From the NCBI RefSeq assembly GCF_040649515.1, contig NZ_JBEZFP010000086.1:1-40385 (forward strand): a stretch of DNA of 40,385 nucleotides, read 5' to 3'. Below the pieces are notes generated by a model. That model saw nothing but the letters and a program-made list of their open reading frames with translations. It was not told the origin of the DNA and searched no databases. Positions 23,802-32,015 of the stretch are shown here, piece by piece. This DNA is from Yinghuangia elevatio. Lineage in GTDB: Bacteria; Actinomycetota; Actinomycetes; Streptomycetales; Streptomycetaceae. The number at the start of each line of letters is the position of its first letter. Position 1 is the stretch's first letter. Both the position numbers and the translations under genes were made by a program.

Positions 23802-24620
23802 GTGTCCGCCACCCCCGACCGCGCGCCCGCCGGCCCCGCCCCTGCCCGCGACCCCACCCCCAACCGGGACCCCGATCGCAACAGCGTGCTGAGCAAGGCG
23901 GCCGCGATCCTGGAGGCCTTCGCCGCCGACGACCGTGCGGTCCCGCTCGCCGAGTTGGTCCGGCGTACCGGCCTGCACAAGGCCACCGTGCACCGGCTCG
24001 CCGCGGAGTTGGTGGCCCTGCGGCTGCTGGACCGGCTGCCGGACGGATACCGGCTCAGCGGCACGCTGTTCGAGCTCGGCATGCGCGCTTCGGTGGAACG
24101 CGGCCTGCTCGAACTGGCGATGCCGTTCCTCCAGGACCTGTACGAACGCACCCACGAGATCGTGCACCTCGGCGTTCGCGAGGGAACCGAGGTCGTGTAC
24201 ATCGCCAAGATCGGCGGGCACCGGCAGGCACGCAGCCCGTCCCGGCTCGGCGGCCGCATGCCGATGCACTGCACGGCCATCGGCAAGGCGTTGCTCGCGT
24301 ACGCCGGCGACGGTCTGCGCCGCGAGGTGCTCGCCGGCCCGCTGCCGCGCCGCACGCCGCACACCGTGGTCGCGCCGGGGAAGCTCCGCCGCCAGTTGGA
24401 CGCGGTGTTGGAGGCGGGCGTGGCCTTCGAGCACGAGGAGTCCGCCGTCGGCCTGGCGTGTGTGGCCGCGCCCGTCCTCGGCCCGGACGACGAGCCCGTG
24501 GCGGCGATCAGCGTGGCCGGGCCGTCACCGCGCTTCCGCCCCGAGGCGCACGTCGCGGCGGTACGCGCCGCGGCGACCGCCCTGGGCACGGTCCTGGCCC
24601 GGCGCGACGCGCTGTCCTGA
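23802..24620 (+). CDS. IclR family transcriptional regulator
   Basis: A 272-residue IclR-type regulator from GTG 23802. The winged helix-turn-helix is at about 25-85 (SVLSKAAAILEAFAADD, LAELVRRTGLHKATVHRLAAEL). The effector domain includes HLGVREGTEVVYIAKIGG, MPMHCTAIGKALLA and FEHEESAVGLACVAAPV, all family signatures. GTG 23802 lacks a Shine-Dalgarno sequence but follows a -10-like TACGCT (23790-23795) by six bases, so the message may be leaderless; an ATG at 23715 would add 29 residues of low quality. Residues 1-25 are Pro-rich. It probably controls the divergent aldolase and dehydrogenase operon in response to a pathway acid. Confidence 0.9.
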   Translation: MSATPDRAPAGPAPARDPTPNRDPDRNSVLSKAAAILEAFAADDRAVPLAELVRRTGLHKATVHRLAAELVALRLLDRLPDGYRLSGTLFELGMRASVERGLLELAMPFLQDLYERTHEIVHLGVREGTEVVYIAKIGGHRQARSPSRLGGRMPMHCTAIGKALLAYAGDGLRREVLAGPLPRRTPHTVVAPGKLRRQLDAVLEAGVAFEHEESAVGLACVAAPVLGPDDEPVAAISVAGPSPRFRPEAHVAAVRAAATALGTVLARRDALS

Positions 24621-24893
24621 GCGCGCGCAGACCCTCGCCGACAGGCAGCGCGCAGCTCGCCGCCTGCGCAACCCGGGCAGCGGACGCCTCGCCGACCCGC
24701 CGCCGGGAGGTGGTGCGCCAACACCCAATGCCGGGCGGAAAACGGTGCATCGGGGCCGTATCGCGGGCAGCCGGGTTGGTCCTATCGTTCCCGTCACGAT
24801 CGCGCGGTCGGGATCATGAGGCCCTTTGCCTCACGGTCCATCCTCCCTGTAGCACGCCGCCTCCGGCGGCCATCCCACACGAGGTGGGCTTCC

Positions 24894-25298
24894 ATGAAGC
24901 TGCGCAGCAAAATCCTGAGCGTCCTCAGCACCACGGCGGTGCTGGCGGGCGGCGCGACGGTCCTCGCCTCCCCGGCGAGCGCCGAATGCACCACCTGCGA
25001 ACCCCTGGTCCGCGCGACCGTCTTCACCAACGGCACCCCGGCCGGCGAAGTCCGGTTCAAGTCCTACGGCGAGCACCTCTACGTACGCGACTTCAAGCAG
25101 GACGGCATGGCCGTCGTCGCCGAGTACTACATCGGGAACTCCGACCCGCTGTACCGCGCACGCAACACGGTCGGGGTCGGCTACACCCTCGACGTGGACC
25201 TGAACGTCCCGGAACGGTGGATGGTGCAGTTCCGGGCCTGCGTCTACAAGGGCAACACCCGCGGGTCCTGCAGCGGATGGATCACCGACTACGCCTGA
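24894..25298 (+). CDS. Small secreted protein, function unknown
   Basis: A 134-residue protein with a classical Sec signal peptide: KLRSK charge, hydrophobic core LSTTAVLAGGATVLA and cleavage after SPASA, about residue 30. The mature part of about 104 residues has four cysteines, a CTTC pair at its start and two near the C-terminus (FRACVY, GSCSGW), which probably form disulfides, and alternating polar and hydrophobic strands (AEVR-like VRFKSYGEHLYVRDF, GYTLDVDLNVPE). It resembles small beta-sandwich secreted proteins common in Streptomyces, with no known function. ATG 24894 follows GAGGTGG. Confidence 0.75.
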   Translation: MKLRSKILSVLSTTAVLAGGATVLASPASAECTTCEPLVRATVFTNGTPAGEVRFKSYGEHLYVRDFKQDGMAVVAEYYIGNSDPLYRARNTVGVGYTLDVDLNVPERWMVQFRACVYKGNTRGSCSGWITDYA

Positions 25299-25314
25299 CG
25301 GACCGGCTTTGCCC

Positions 25315-25351
25315 GTCCGGGTTCCCGCGGCGCCGCCGCGGGAACCCGGAC
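25315..25351. terminator. Perfect 17-bp bidirectional terminator hairpin
   Basis: Arms 25315-25331 and 25335-25351 are exact reverse complements around a 3-base loop. It sits between the convergent secreted-protein gene (stop 25298) and the exporter gene (stop 25366) and should end both transcripts. Confidence 0.85.
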
Positions 25352-25365
25352 GACGACGGCGCGCG

Positions 25366-26850
25366 TCAGTGGACGGGAGCGGCTTCCATCTTGGACGAGC
25401 CGTTCGTCCCGCGGACGAGGAAGGAGACGGCCACCGCCAGGATGCCGAGGCCCGCGCCCCACAGGAAGGCGTCCTGAATGCCCGTGGCCTGGGCCTCGAC
25501 CGAGGTGGCCCCCGAATCGGCACTGCTGTTGGCGCTCTTGGTCATGACCGTGACGAAGAGCGCGGTGCCCGCGGCGCCGGAGAACTGCTGGAGCGTGTTG
25601 AGGATGGCGCTGCCGTGCGAGTACAGGTGGGCGTCCAGCGACCCCAGCGCCGAGGTCATCAGCGGGGTCATGGCGAAGCCGATACCGATGCAGGTGAGGA
25701 CGTGGGTCGTGATGACGTAGGCGATGTGCGTGTGGAGGTCGATGGCGCCCATCATCCCGAGGCCGGCGGCCATGATCATGGTGCCGGGGATGACGAGGGG
25801 CCGGGGGCCGAAGCGGTCGGCGAGGCGGCCGACCACCGGGCCGCACAGGCCCATGGCCAGGCCGCCGGGCAGCAGGGTCAGGCCGGTCTTGAGGGTGCTC
25901 AGGTCGCGCACGTTCTGGAGGTAGAGCGGCAGCAGGATGAGCGCACCGAACAGCGCCGCCATCGCGAACAGCAGCACGATGATGCCGACGACGAACGAGC
26001 GGGTCCGGAACGTCCGCAGGTCCAGCAGGGCGGCGTCGTCCCGCTGGAGGCGCATCTGCCGGAGGACGAACAGGGCGAGCGCGACCGCGCCGACGACGAG
26101 CGGTACGGCGGGCGGGACCGGCGTGTGGCCGGCGGCCGACTCGCCGATCGCGCTCAGGCCGTAGATCAGCCCGCCGAAGGCGACCGCCGACAGGAGGACG
26201 GAAAGCGGGTCGAACCGTACGGGCTTCGGCTCTCCGGCGTTGCGGACCATGACGGCGCCGACGACGAGCGCCAGCACCGCGATCGGCAGCACGGACAGGA
26301 ACAGCCAGCGCCAGCTGAGGGACTTCAGGATGAGTCCGGAGAACGTCGGGCCGACGGCCGGGGCGACGGCGATCACGATCGTCACGAGGCCCATGGTCCG
26401 GCCGCGCCGGGCGGCCGGCACGAGCGTCATGATCGTCGTCATCAGCAGCGGCAGTATCAGGGCGGTCCCGGATGCCTGGATGACGCGCGCGACGAGCAGC
26501 ACCCCGAAGGCGGGCGCGATGCCGGCGAGCAGGGTGCCTGCGGCGAACAGCGACGTCGCGCTCAGGAAGACGGCCCGTGTGGTGAACCGCTGGAGGATCA
26601 GCCCGCTCGTCGGGATGACCACGGCCATCGTGAGGAGGTAGCCGGTCGTCAGCCACTGGGCGGACGAGGCGTTGACGGAGAACTCGTCCATGAGCTTCGG
26701 CAGCGCGACGCTCATGACAGTCTCGTTGAGGATCATCACGAAGGCGGCCATGATCGGCAGGCCGATCGCGATCTTGACGTGGCGGGGCATCGCCTCGTCC
26801 GCCGGGGCGCCCCCTTCGGTCGCCTCTGCCAGACCCACACTGTGTTCCAC
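25366..26850 (-). CDS. DHA2 family MFS drug exporter
   Basis: A 494-residue major facilitator of the DHA2 (EmrB/QacA, 14-helix) family, which expels drugs or toxic metabolites using the proton gradient. The first helix carries FVMILNETVMSVALPKL (motif D1, L-N-x-T-v-N/S-v-A-l-P), the loop and helix 4 have LLVARVIQASGTALILPLL, and motif C appears as VIAVAPAVGPTFSGLI. GTG 26850 follows AAAGGCGAG and gives a normal N-terminal tail; a longer ATG frame would run through the promoter. A TetR gene is divergent, 309 bases away, and probably represses it. The substrate is unknown. Confidence 0.93.
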   Translation of the reverse strand: MEHSVGLAEATEGGAPADEAMPRHVKIAIGLPIMAAFVMILNETVMSVALPKLMDEFSVNASSAQWLTTGYLLTMAVVIPTSGLILQRFTTRAVFLSATSLFAAGTLLAGIAPAFGVLLVARVIQASGTALILPLLMTTIMTLVPAARRGRTMGLVTIVIAVAPAVGPTFSGLILKSLSWRWLFLSVLPIAVLALVVGAVMVRNAGEPKPVRFDPLSVLLSAVAFGGLIYGLSAIGESAAGHTPVPPAVPLVVGAVALALFVLRQMRLQRDDAALLDLRTFRTRSFVVGIIVLLFAMAALFGALILLPLYLQNVRDLSTLKTGLTLLPGGLAMGLCGPVVGRLADRFGPRPLVIPGTMIMAAGLGMMGAIDLHTHIAYVITTHVLTCIGIGFAMTPLMTSALGSLDAHLYSHGSAILNTLQQFSGAAGTALFVTVMTKSANSSADSGATSVEAQATGIQDAFLWGAGLGILAVAVSFLVRGTNGSSKMEAAPVH

Positions 26851-26926
26851 GGGAGTGCTCGCCTTTCTTTCGTACGTCGAGGCGGCGGAACCGCGCCGAG
26901 GCGGATCGAGACCCCAAGCAAGGCAG

Positions 26927-26955
26927 TTTATGTCCTTGGTGTCAGCGACTGCCAA
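26927..26955 (-). promoter_or_regulatory. Predicted promoter of the MFS exporter
   Basis: On the minus strand, TTGGCA (26950-26955) and CATAAA (26927-26932) are separated by 17 bases. CCAAG/CTTGG arms (26914-26918 and 26934-26938) flank the -10 element, where a repressor could bind. Confidence 0.55.
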
Positions 26956-26970
26956 AAGGGTCCGGGTCCG

Positions 26971-27086
26971 GCCCGGTCCAGCTCGGTCCAGCTCGGTCCA
27001 CGCGACCGCGCTCCCCGCACGGGCGGCGGCCACCCGGAGCCCCCGAACCACCTGCCGAACCGACTGCCGAACCGACTGCCGAGCCG
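26971..27086. repeat. Two short tandem repeat blocks between MFS and TetR genes
   Basis: Three 10-bp units (GCYCGGTCCA) occupy 26971-27000, and nearly three 12-bp units (CTGCCGAACCGA, two exact plus one imperfect) occupy 27052-27086. Both lie between the two divergent genes and upstream of both promoters. They may be binding arrays or slippage products. Confidence 0.7.
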
Positions 27087-27159
27087 GGCGTCGAACCGGG
27101 CGCTCCGCCGCTAAACGCGACAGTCACTGCAAGTCGCGTCAGCTGCTAACGTTCAGTTC

Positions 27160-27804
27160 ATGAGCAGTTTGCGCGAACTGTCCCGGCAAGCCGTGCGAGT
27201 CCGCATCGCGGAGGCCGCGGAGGACCTGTTCCTCGCAAAGGGGTTCAACGAGACGACGGTCGACGAGATCGCCGCTGCCGTCGGCATGTCGCAGCGCAGC
27301 TTCTTCCGGTACTTCGCGTCGAAGGAAGACGTCGTGCTGGAGAAGTTCGACCGGCAGGGCGAGGAGTTGTTCGCCCGCCTGAACTCGCGCCCCCTCGACG
27401 AACCCGAGTGGGACTCGCTCCGCTCCTGCTTCGACGTCTTCATCGCCCACCTCACCGACGACACCGGACGCGACCGGGCGCTCCAGGAGATCATCGAGAG
27501 CTGCCCCTCCCTGCTCGCCGCCCAGTTGGAGCGAGTGCACCGCATCCAGGAGCAACTGGCCCAGCGCCTCGCCGCCCGCGCCGTCGCCCGGGATCCGGGT
27601 GCCATTCCGGACACCCTGGTGCTCAGTGCGCTGGTAGGTGCGGCGTTCGCATGCATCCAAGCGGCGGTACGCCAGGCATTGTGCGGCGAGGGCACCTCCG
27701 CGCAGATGGGTGCCTTCCTCGACCACGCGATGGAGGCGCTCCGGCCCCTCGCGCCCGTCGGCGTCGGCGCCGGCCTCAGCACCGGCGTCACCGCCGAACG
27801 GTGA
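27160..27804 (+). CDS. TetR/AcrR family regulator (of the divergent exporter)
   Basis: A 214-residue TetR-family protein. The helix-turn-helix is RIAEAAEDLFLAKGFNETTVDEIAAAVGMSQRSFFRYFASKEDVV (about residues 15-60), followed by a helical ligand-binding domain with several Cys residues (SCFDVF, ESCPSLL, AFACIQ, ALCGEG). ATG 27160 has no Shine-Dalgarno sequence and sits eight bases after TAACGT, so it may be leaderless. It presumably represses the DHA2 exporter and itself. The last residues (GVGAGLSTGVTAER) are low complexity. Confidence 0.9.
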   Translation: MSSLRELSRQAVRVRIAEAAEDLFLAKGFNETTVDEIAAAVGMSQRSFFRYFASKEDVVLEKFDRQGEELFARLNSRPLDEPEWDSLRSCFDVFIAHLTDDTGRDRALQEIIESCPSLLAAQLERVHRIQEQLAQRLAARAVARDPGAIPDTLVLSALVGAAFACIQAAVRQALCGEGTSAQMGAFLDHAMEALRPLAPVGVGAGLSTGVTAER

Positions 27805-27945
27805 CGCGCCCCCTCGTGCCCCCTCGCGTCCGCTCGCAGCCCCGTCGCCCTCAAGGCCGAAGGCTTGGCACGCGCGTACGACGTGCGGTCCGCGGCGGAC
27901 CCGGCGGCGTGCGGCTGCGGGCGGGCCACACACCGCCGGCGTTGC

Positions 27946-28809
27946 CTACAGGCGCAGGGGTCCCAGGCGTTGGCCGCGGTCGCCGGTGGCCTGCGGAAGG
28001 TTCTTGGCGAACGCGGCCAGGTAGTTGCCGATGAAGTGGTCCCTGACGCCGTCCGAGGCCGGGGCGAACGGGTCGGCGGTGAGGCCGCGGGCGCGGTCGA
28101 CCAGGCCGGAGACCACGGGCATGGAGTCGTGGAGCTTGCCGTCCGCGTCGAAGTAGCGCAGCGCGTCGACGTGCGTGAACACGGGCGCCGGGGGGACCTG
28201 GGGGACGATGTCGTTGTTGTTGACGAAGCGGTAGCTGCGGCGGTCGAACGCCTGCTTGTGGGCGCGGGCAAGTTGCTGTTCGCACGTGCGCGGCTGACCG
28301 AAGGTGTAGACGCCGTCGGGCAGTTGCCGGGGGTCTTCGAAGTACAGCCGGGCGCCGGCGAGCATCGCGAGCGCGCCGCCGAGGCTGTGCCCGGTGAACC
28401 AGACGGTCTGCCCGTCTCCGCGCAACTCGTGGATCGTGTCCCGGACTTCGGGGTAGACGGAGGCGAGAGCCTGGTTGAAGCCGCAGTGGACGAATCCCTT
28501 GCCGCCGGGCCCCGGCACGGGCGGGGTGGTGGCGTCGGAGAGCCAGTCGCGGATCTGGGCCGGCTCGGTACCGCGGAACGCGACGACGATCATGCGGTCG
28601 CCGGCCATGACGTACGCCTGGGTGTCCTCGATCGGGAACGGCATCGCGTGCGGCGAGCGGAAGTGCCGAACCTGGTCGAATCCCCAGTCCCGGGCGGTGT
28701 TTTCGACGGTGGCTTCGTCCTTGTAGGCGAGCGCCGCCGCCTGGCACAGCCCATAGGCGTGCGCGACGCTGTAGTCGGTGGCGGCATGGTCGAGAACCGG
28801 TGCGGACAC
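27946..28809 (-). CDS. Class 3 lipase (alpha/beta hydrolase)
   Basis: A 287-residue lipase of the fungal-type class 3 group. The nucleophile elbow is VWFTGHSLGGALAML (Ser in GHSLG); FVNNNDIVPQVPP supplies the catalytic Asp region, and the His is probably in VRDHFIGNY. VVAFRGTEP contains the oxyanion-hole strand typical of the family. No signal peptide is present, so it should be cytoplasmic. GTG 28809 was chosen over TTG 28827 because GGAGG lies six bases before it. It is a single gene; an inverted repeat TCCAA-ATGG-TTGGA lies at 28828-28841 in its promoter region. Confidence 0.88.
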   Translation of the reverse strand: MSAPVLDHAATDYSVAHAYGLCQAAALAYKDEATVENTARDWGFDQVRHFRSPHAMPFPIEDTQAYVMAGDRMIVVAFRGTEPAQIRDWLSDATTPPVPGPGGKGFVHCGFNQALASVYPEVRDTIHELRGDGQTVWFTGHSLGGALAMLAGARLYFEDPRQLPDGVYTFGQPRTCEQQLARAHKQAFDRRSYRFVNNNDIVPQVPPAPVFTHVDALRYFDADGKLHDSMPVVSGLVDRARGLTADPFAPASDGVRDHFIGNYLAAFAKNLPQATGDRGQRLGPLRL

Positions 28810-29138
28810 TGCGTCCTCCAAGGTCAATCCAAATGGTTGGAAATCACCCTAGGTACGCGTCCCGCCGCGGTGAACCTGTCGCACGGCGGGTTCACCCCCA
28901 TGGACCAAGCACGCCGCCGCGGCGCCCGAAGAGGCTCATGGGGGCCGGAACACCCCGGAACCGGCCGGAAGAGGGGCTGCCGGGCCGCCGCCTTTCCTTG
29001 AATCCGCACGTCGGTGCCTGTAGGGGTGATGCGTTGTGATCGATTCCGTGCCGACGCGCGCCTCCGGGCGTACGGCCGCGGCACTGGACCGGTCGCGTGC
29101 CCAGGACCCTGGGCGGTCGGCGAAAGCGGAGGACGAAT
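28810..29138. other. Divergent intergenic region between lipase and crotonase
   Basis: About 330 bases. It holds the operator-like TCCAA-ATGG-TTGGA (28828-28841) close to the lipase start and a hairpin GGTGAACC/GGTTCACC (28869-28876, 28889-28896) further out. Otherwise I see no gene; the frames here are shadows without ribosome binding sites. Confidence 0.5.
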
Positions 29139-29939
29139 ATGTCGATGGTGCGTGTCGAGCGGCCCGAAGCCGGTATCGCGGTCGTCACACTGGACCGGCC
29201 GGAGCGGCTGAACGCCCTGTCCTTCGACCTCGTCGACGACCTGCACGCCGCCCTGGACGAGGTCGGCGCCGACAACTCGGTACGCGTGGCCGTGCTCACC
29301 GGCGCGGGCCGGGGCTTCTGCTCCGGACTCGACCTGCGCGGGATCGGCCCGTCGTCGGTGTCGGCCGGGCTGCGCCCACCCGCCGGGGGCATGCGCTCAC
29401 AGGCGCACATCGCGGACCTGGGGCCGCATCTGCGCCGCATCCCGCAGCCGGTGATCGCGGCGATCAACGGTCCGGCCTTCGGCGGCGGGCTGGCCTTGGC
29501 GTGTGCCTGTGACCTGCGCATCGCGGTCCGCTCGGCGCGGCTCAGCGTGCAGGCGGTCAAGCTCGGGGTCAGCGGTTGCGAGATGGGCGTCAGCTACACC
29601 CTCCCTCGCCTGATCGGCGGCTCTCGGGCTCATGAACTCATGCTCACGGGGCGGGAGTTCGACGCCGTCGAGGCCGAGCGCATGGGACTGGTCGCGCGCG
29701 TCGTCGACGACGGACAGGCCCTCGACGCGGCCCTGGAGACCGCCCGTACGCTCCTGTCCTACAGCCCGTTCGGGCTGGCCATGACCAAGGAGGTCATGTG
29801 GGCCAACCTCGACGCGCCGAGCTTCGAACACGCCGTCCACCTGGAGAACCGCACCCAGATCCTCGAGGGCACGAGCGGCGACATCATCGAGGCGGCGAAG
29901 GCCTTCGCCGAAGGACGCCCGCCCATCTGGGGGTCGTGA
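29139..29939 (+). CDS. Enoyl-CoA hydratase/isomerase family protein
   Basis: A 266-residue crotonase-fold protein. LDRPERLNALSFDLVDDL and LTGAGRGFCSGLDL form the CoA-binding and oxyanion region; PVIAAINGPAFGGGLALACACDLRIA is the second oxyanion motif. The usual first catalytic Glu is replaced by Gly-Val-Ser-Gly in KLGVSGCEMGVSY with Glu retained in GCEMG, matching the second-glutamate position, so a hydratase, isomerase or related acyl-CoA reaction is possible. It may act in fatty-acid or steroid side-chain oxidation. ATG 29139 has GGAGG upstream. It converges on the dienelactone hydrolase gene. Confidence 0.9.
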   Translation: MSMVRVERPEAGIAVVTLDRPERLNALSFDLVDDLHAALDEVGADNSVRVAVLTGAGRGFCSGLDLRGIGPSSVSAGLRPPAGGMRSQAHIADLGPHLRRIPQPVIAAINGPAFGGGLALACACDLRIAVRSARLSVQAVKLGVSGCEMGVSYTLPRLIGGSRAHELMLTGREFDAVEAERMGLVARVVDDGQALDAALETARTLLSYSPFGLAMTKEVMWANLDAPSFEHAVHLENRTQILEGTSGDIIEAAKAFAEGRPPIWGS

Positions 29940-29963
29940 CCCTCCGCGCCTCACGGGCCCCAC

Positions 29964-30731
29964 TCACGGGAAAGCGCGCAACGTACGCCCGAACAGATCG
30001 AGCAGGGCCTCCCAATGGCGCTCCGCCGCCCGCTCGTCGTAGGAGTCGGTGTCGACCTGCGTGTAGCCGTGCAGGGCCCCGGTGTAGACCTCGGCGCGAT
30101 GGCGGACGCCCGCGGCGGTCAGCGCCGCGGCGAGGCGTTCGACCTGCTCGGGCGGCATGGAGGGGTCCTGGTCGCCGTGCCCGAAATACAGCTCGGCGGT
30201 GATCCGTTCGGCCGACAGGTGCGGGCTGTCGGGCGCCTCGGACGCCAGGTGCGAGCCGTGGAACCCGGCCGCGGCGGCCACCCGGTCCGGATAGGCCCCG
30301 GCCGTACGCAGCGCCAGCGCGGCACCCATGCAGTAACCGGTGACCCCGACCGACGCGCCGGCGGTCTCCGGGCGGGCGGCGAGCCAGGTGAGATAGCTGT
30401 CGGCGTCCCGCATCGCCGACTCCGGCGTCAGCCCCTGCACCATCGGGATGATCCGCGGGATCAACGCGGCGCGCTCCCCCGCACCGATGTGCGCCGGCAG
30501 CTCCAGCACCGGCGCCGGGCCCTTGCGGTAGAACGCGTTGGGCAGCAGCACCGCGTACCCGGCCGCGGCGAGCCGGTCGGCCATGCGCTTGAGCGCGGGA
30601 CGGATGCCGAAGGCGTCCATCCAGAGCAGCACCCCGGGATACGCGGCGCCGTCGTCGGGATGCACCAGATAGGCATCCGCCGTCCCGTCACGGGTGGGCA
30701 CCTCGACGGCAAGTCCCCGGACAACGGTCAT
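29964..30731 (-). CDS. Dienelactone hydrolase family protein
   Basis: A 255-residue alpha/beta hydrolase of the dienelactone hydrolase type, which opens lactone rings in aromatic degradation or cleaves related esters. The nucleophile is the Cys of GVTGYCMGAALAL; the acid is Asp in GHGDQDPSMP and the base is His in ALHGYTQ, so the Cys-Asp-His triad is complete. The N-terminal VEVPTRDGTADAYLVHP is typical. ATG 30731 matches the family start. It is probably separately transcribed on the minus strand, between the crotonase and the SDR gene. Confidence 0.9.
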   Translation of the reverse strand: MTVVRGLAVEVPTRDGTADAYLVHPDDGAAYPGVLLWMDAFGIRPALKRMADRLAAAGYAVLLPNAFYRKGPAPVLELPAHIGAGERAALIPRIIPMVQGLTPESAMRDADSYLTWLAARPETAGASVGVTGYCMGAALALRTAGAYPDRVAAAAGFHGSHLASEAPDSPHLSAERITAELYFGHGDQDPSMPPEQVERLAAALTAAGVRHRAEVYTGALHGYTQVDTDSYDERAAERHWEALLDLFGRTLRAFP

Positions 30732-30915
30732 CGGCGGACCCTCTCACCAAGCCGGAACAAACACACGGCCGCGACGCTAAGGGCACAGCCCGCAAAGATC
30801 CAGCACCCCCGGTCGAAGCCGACAACCGAGGGCTTCCGATCACCCGGTCCCGCGGGTACGCATGCAAATGGCGGTGCCGCCGCACGGGATCGTTCGGGCC
30901 GTGGAGCAGTGGGCC

Positions 30916-31836
30916 TCAGGCGGGGTCGAAGCGCAGGCCCGCGCCGCGGGTCTCGAAGATGTCGGTCGCCATGCGGTCGCCGATTTCCGCCGCGTCCCAG
31001 CGGCGGCCACCCGCCGCGGTGGACTTGCGCTCGCGCCAGCCCTGCATCCAGATGATGCGGTCCTCGATGGACCGGATGACCTGACCGGTGACGTAGTGCG
31101 CCTCGTCGCTCGCGAGCCACGCGACCAGCGGCGAACTGTTGGACGGGTCCATCGGGTGCCACGCGTCGTCGGCGACGTCCTCGGGTTCGATCACCTCGCC
31201 GGCCCCGGGCATCGTCGCGGTGATCCTGGTCAGGCCCGAGGGGCCGACGGCGTTGACGGTCACGCCCGAGCGCCGCAGTTCGAGGGCCAGGGTGAGGGTC
31301 ATGCCGACGATGGCGGCCTTTGCGGCGGCGTACCCGGTCTGGCCGAAGTTGCCACCGAGGCCGGCTCCGGAGGTGGTGTTGACGATGCGCCCCGTCGAGG
31401 CCGGGTTCTCCTTGGCGCGCCGGCGCCAGTACGCGGCCGCGTGGTGGCACGGTGACCAGGTGCCCGCGACGTGGACGCGCAGTACGGCGTCGAAGTCCTC
31501 GCGGGGCATGTTCCAGATCGCCGCGTCGCGGACGATCCCGGCGTTGTTGACCAGGATGTCCAGGGAGCCGTACGTGTCGACCGCGCACGCGACCATGTCA
31601 CCGGCCTGGTCGTGGTCGGCGACATCCCCGTAGTGGACGCGCGCCGTGCCGCCCCGCTCCTCGATCAACTTCACCGTGGTGTCCGCGGCGTTCCCCGCGC
31701 CTTCGCCGCGCACGCTGCCGCCGAGGTCGTTGACCAGTACGCGGGCGCCCTGCCGGGCCAGTTCCAGCGCGTGCGCACGACCGATGCCCCGGCCCGCGCC
31801 GGTCACCACCGCCACCTTGCCGTCCAGAAGTCCCAT
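30916..31836 (-). CDS. Short-chain dehydrogenase/reductase
   Basis: A 306-residue classical SDR. The cofactor motif is TGAGRGIGRAHALEL (residues 12-26) with ND at the end of strand 2 (VLVNDLGG), favouring NAD(H); NNAG is at about 99-102, and the catalytic Ser and YxxxK are in NTTSGAGLGGNFGQTGYAAAKA. The sequence VNDLGGSVRGEG is typical of MaoC-linked 3-hydroxyacyl-CoA dehydrogenases (the multifunctional beta-oxidation type). ATG 31836 follows GGAGGGG. A promoter with a GTATAC palindrome lies upstream. The crotonase and lipase genes nearby suggest a role in lipid oxidation. Confidence 0.9.
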   Translation of the reverse strand: MGLLDGKVAVVTGAGRGIGRAHALELARQGARVLVNDLGGSVRGEGAGNAADTTVKLIEERGGTARVHYGDVADHDQAGDMVACAVDTYGSLDILVNNAGIVRDAAIWNMPREDFDAVLRVHVAGTWSPCHHAAAYWRRRAKENPASTGRIVNTTSGAGLGGNFGQTGYAAAKAAIVGMTLTLALELRRSGVTVNAVGPSGLTRITATMPGAGEVIEPEDVADDAWHPMDPSNSSPLVAWLASDEAHYVTGQVIRSIEDRIIWMQGWRERKSTAAGGRRWDAAEIGDRMATDIFETRGAGLRFDPA

Positions 31837-31891
31837 GACGTTCCCCTCCAGCACTCGCCATCGGCGACCCACGGCATTGTGGATTGGCTAT

Positions 31892-31920
31892 TGTATACAT
31901 TCTATTGATGCCGAGATCAA
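31892..31920 (-). promoter_or_regulatory. Predicted promoter of the SDR gene with GTATAC site
   Basis: On the minus strand, TTGATC (31915-31920) and TATACA (31892-31897) are 17 bases apart, an excellent vegetative promoter. The -10 overlaps the palindrome GTATAC (31893-31898), a core often bound by GntR-type regulators. The local sequence is unusually AT-rich for this genome. Confidence 0.55.
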
Positions 31921-32015
31921 CGGGAACTCCCTTGCGGGGACGGTGATGCGCGGAAGACGGCCGACCACGAAACGATCCCGGTCGGCCACTTCATCAGGCG
32001 TGATTGCGGTCGACC

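Noticed and set aside
24621..24893. A small gene between the IclR regulator and secreted protein
   Set aside because: Only short shadow frames without ribosome binding sites are present.
25309..27114. A 601-codon plus-strand frame opposite the MFS gene
   Set aside because: It mirrors the exporter, is rich in Arg, His and Gln, and has no family resemblance.
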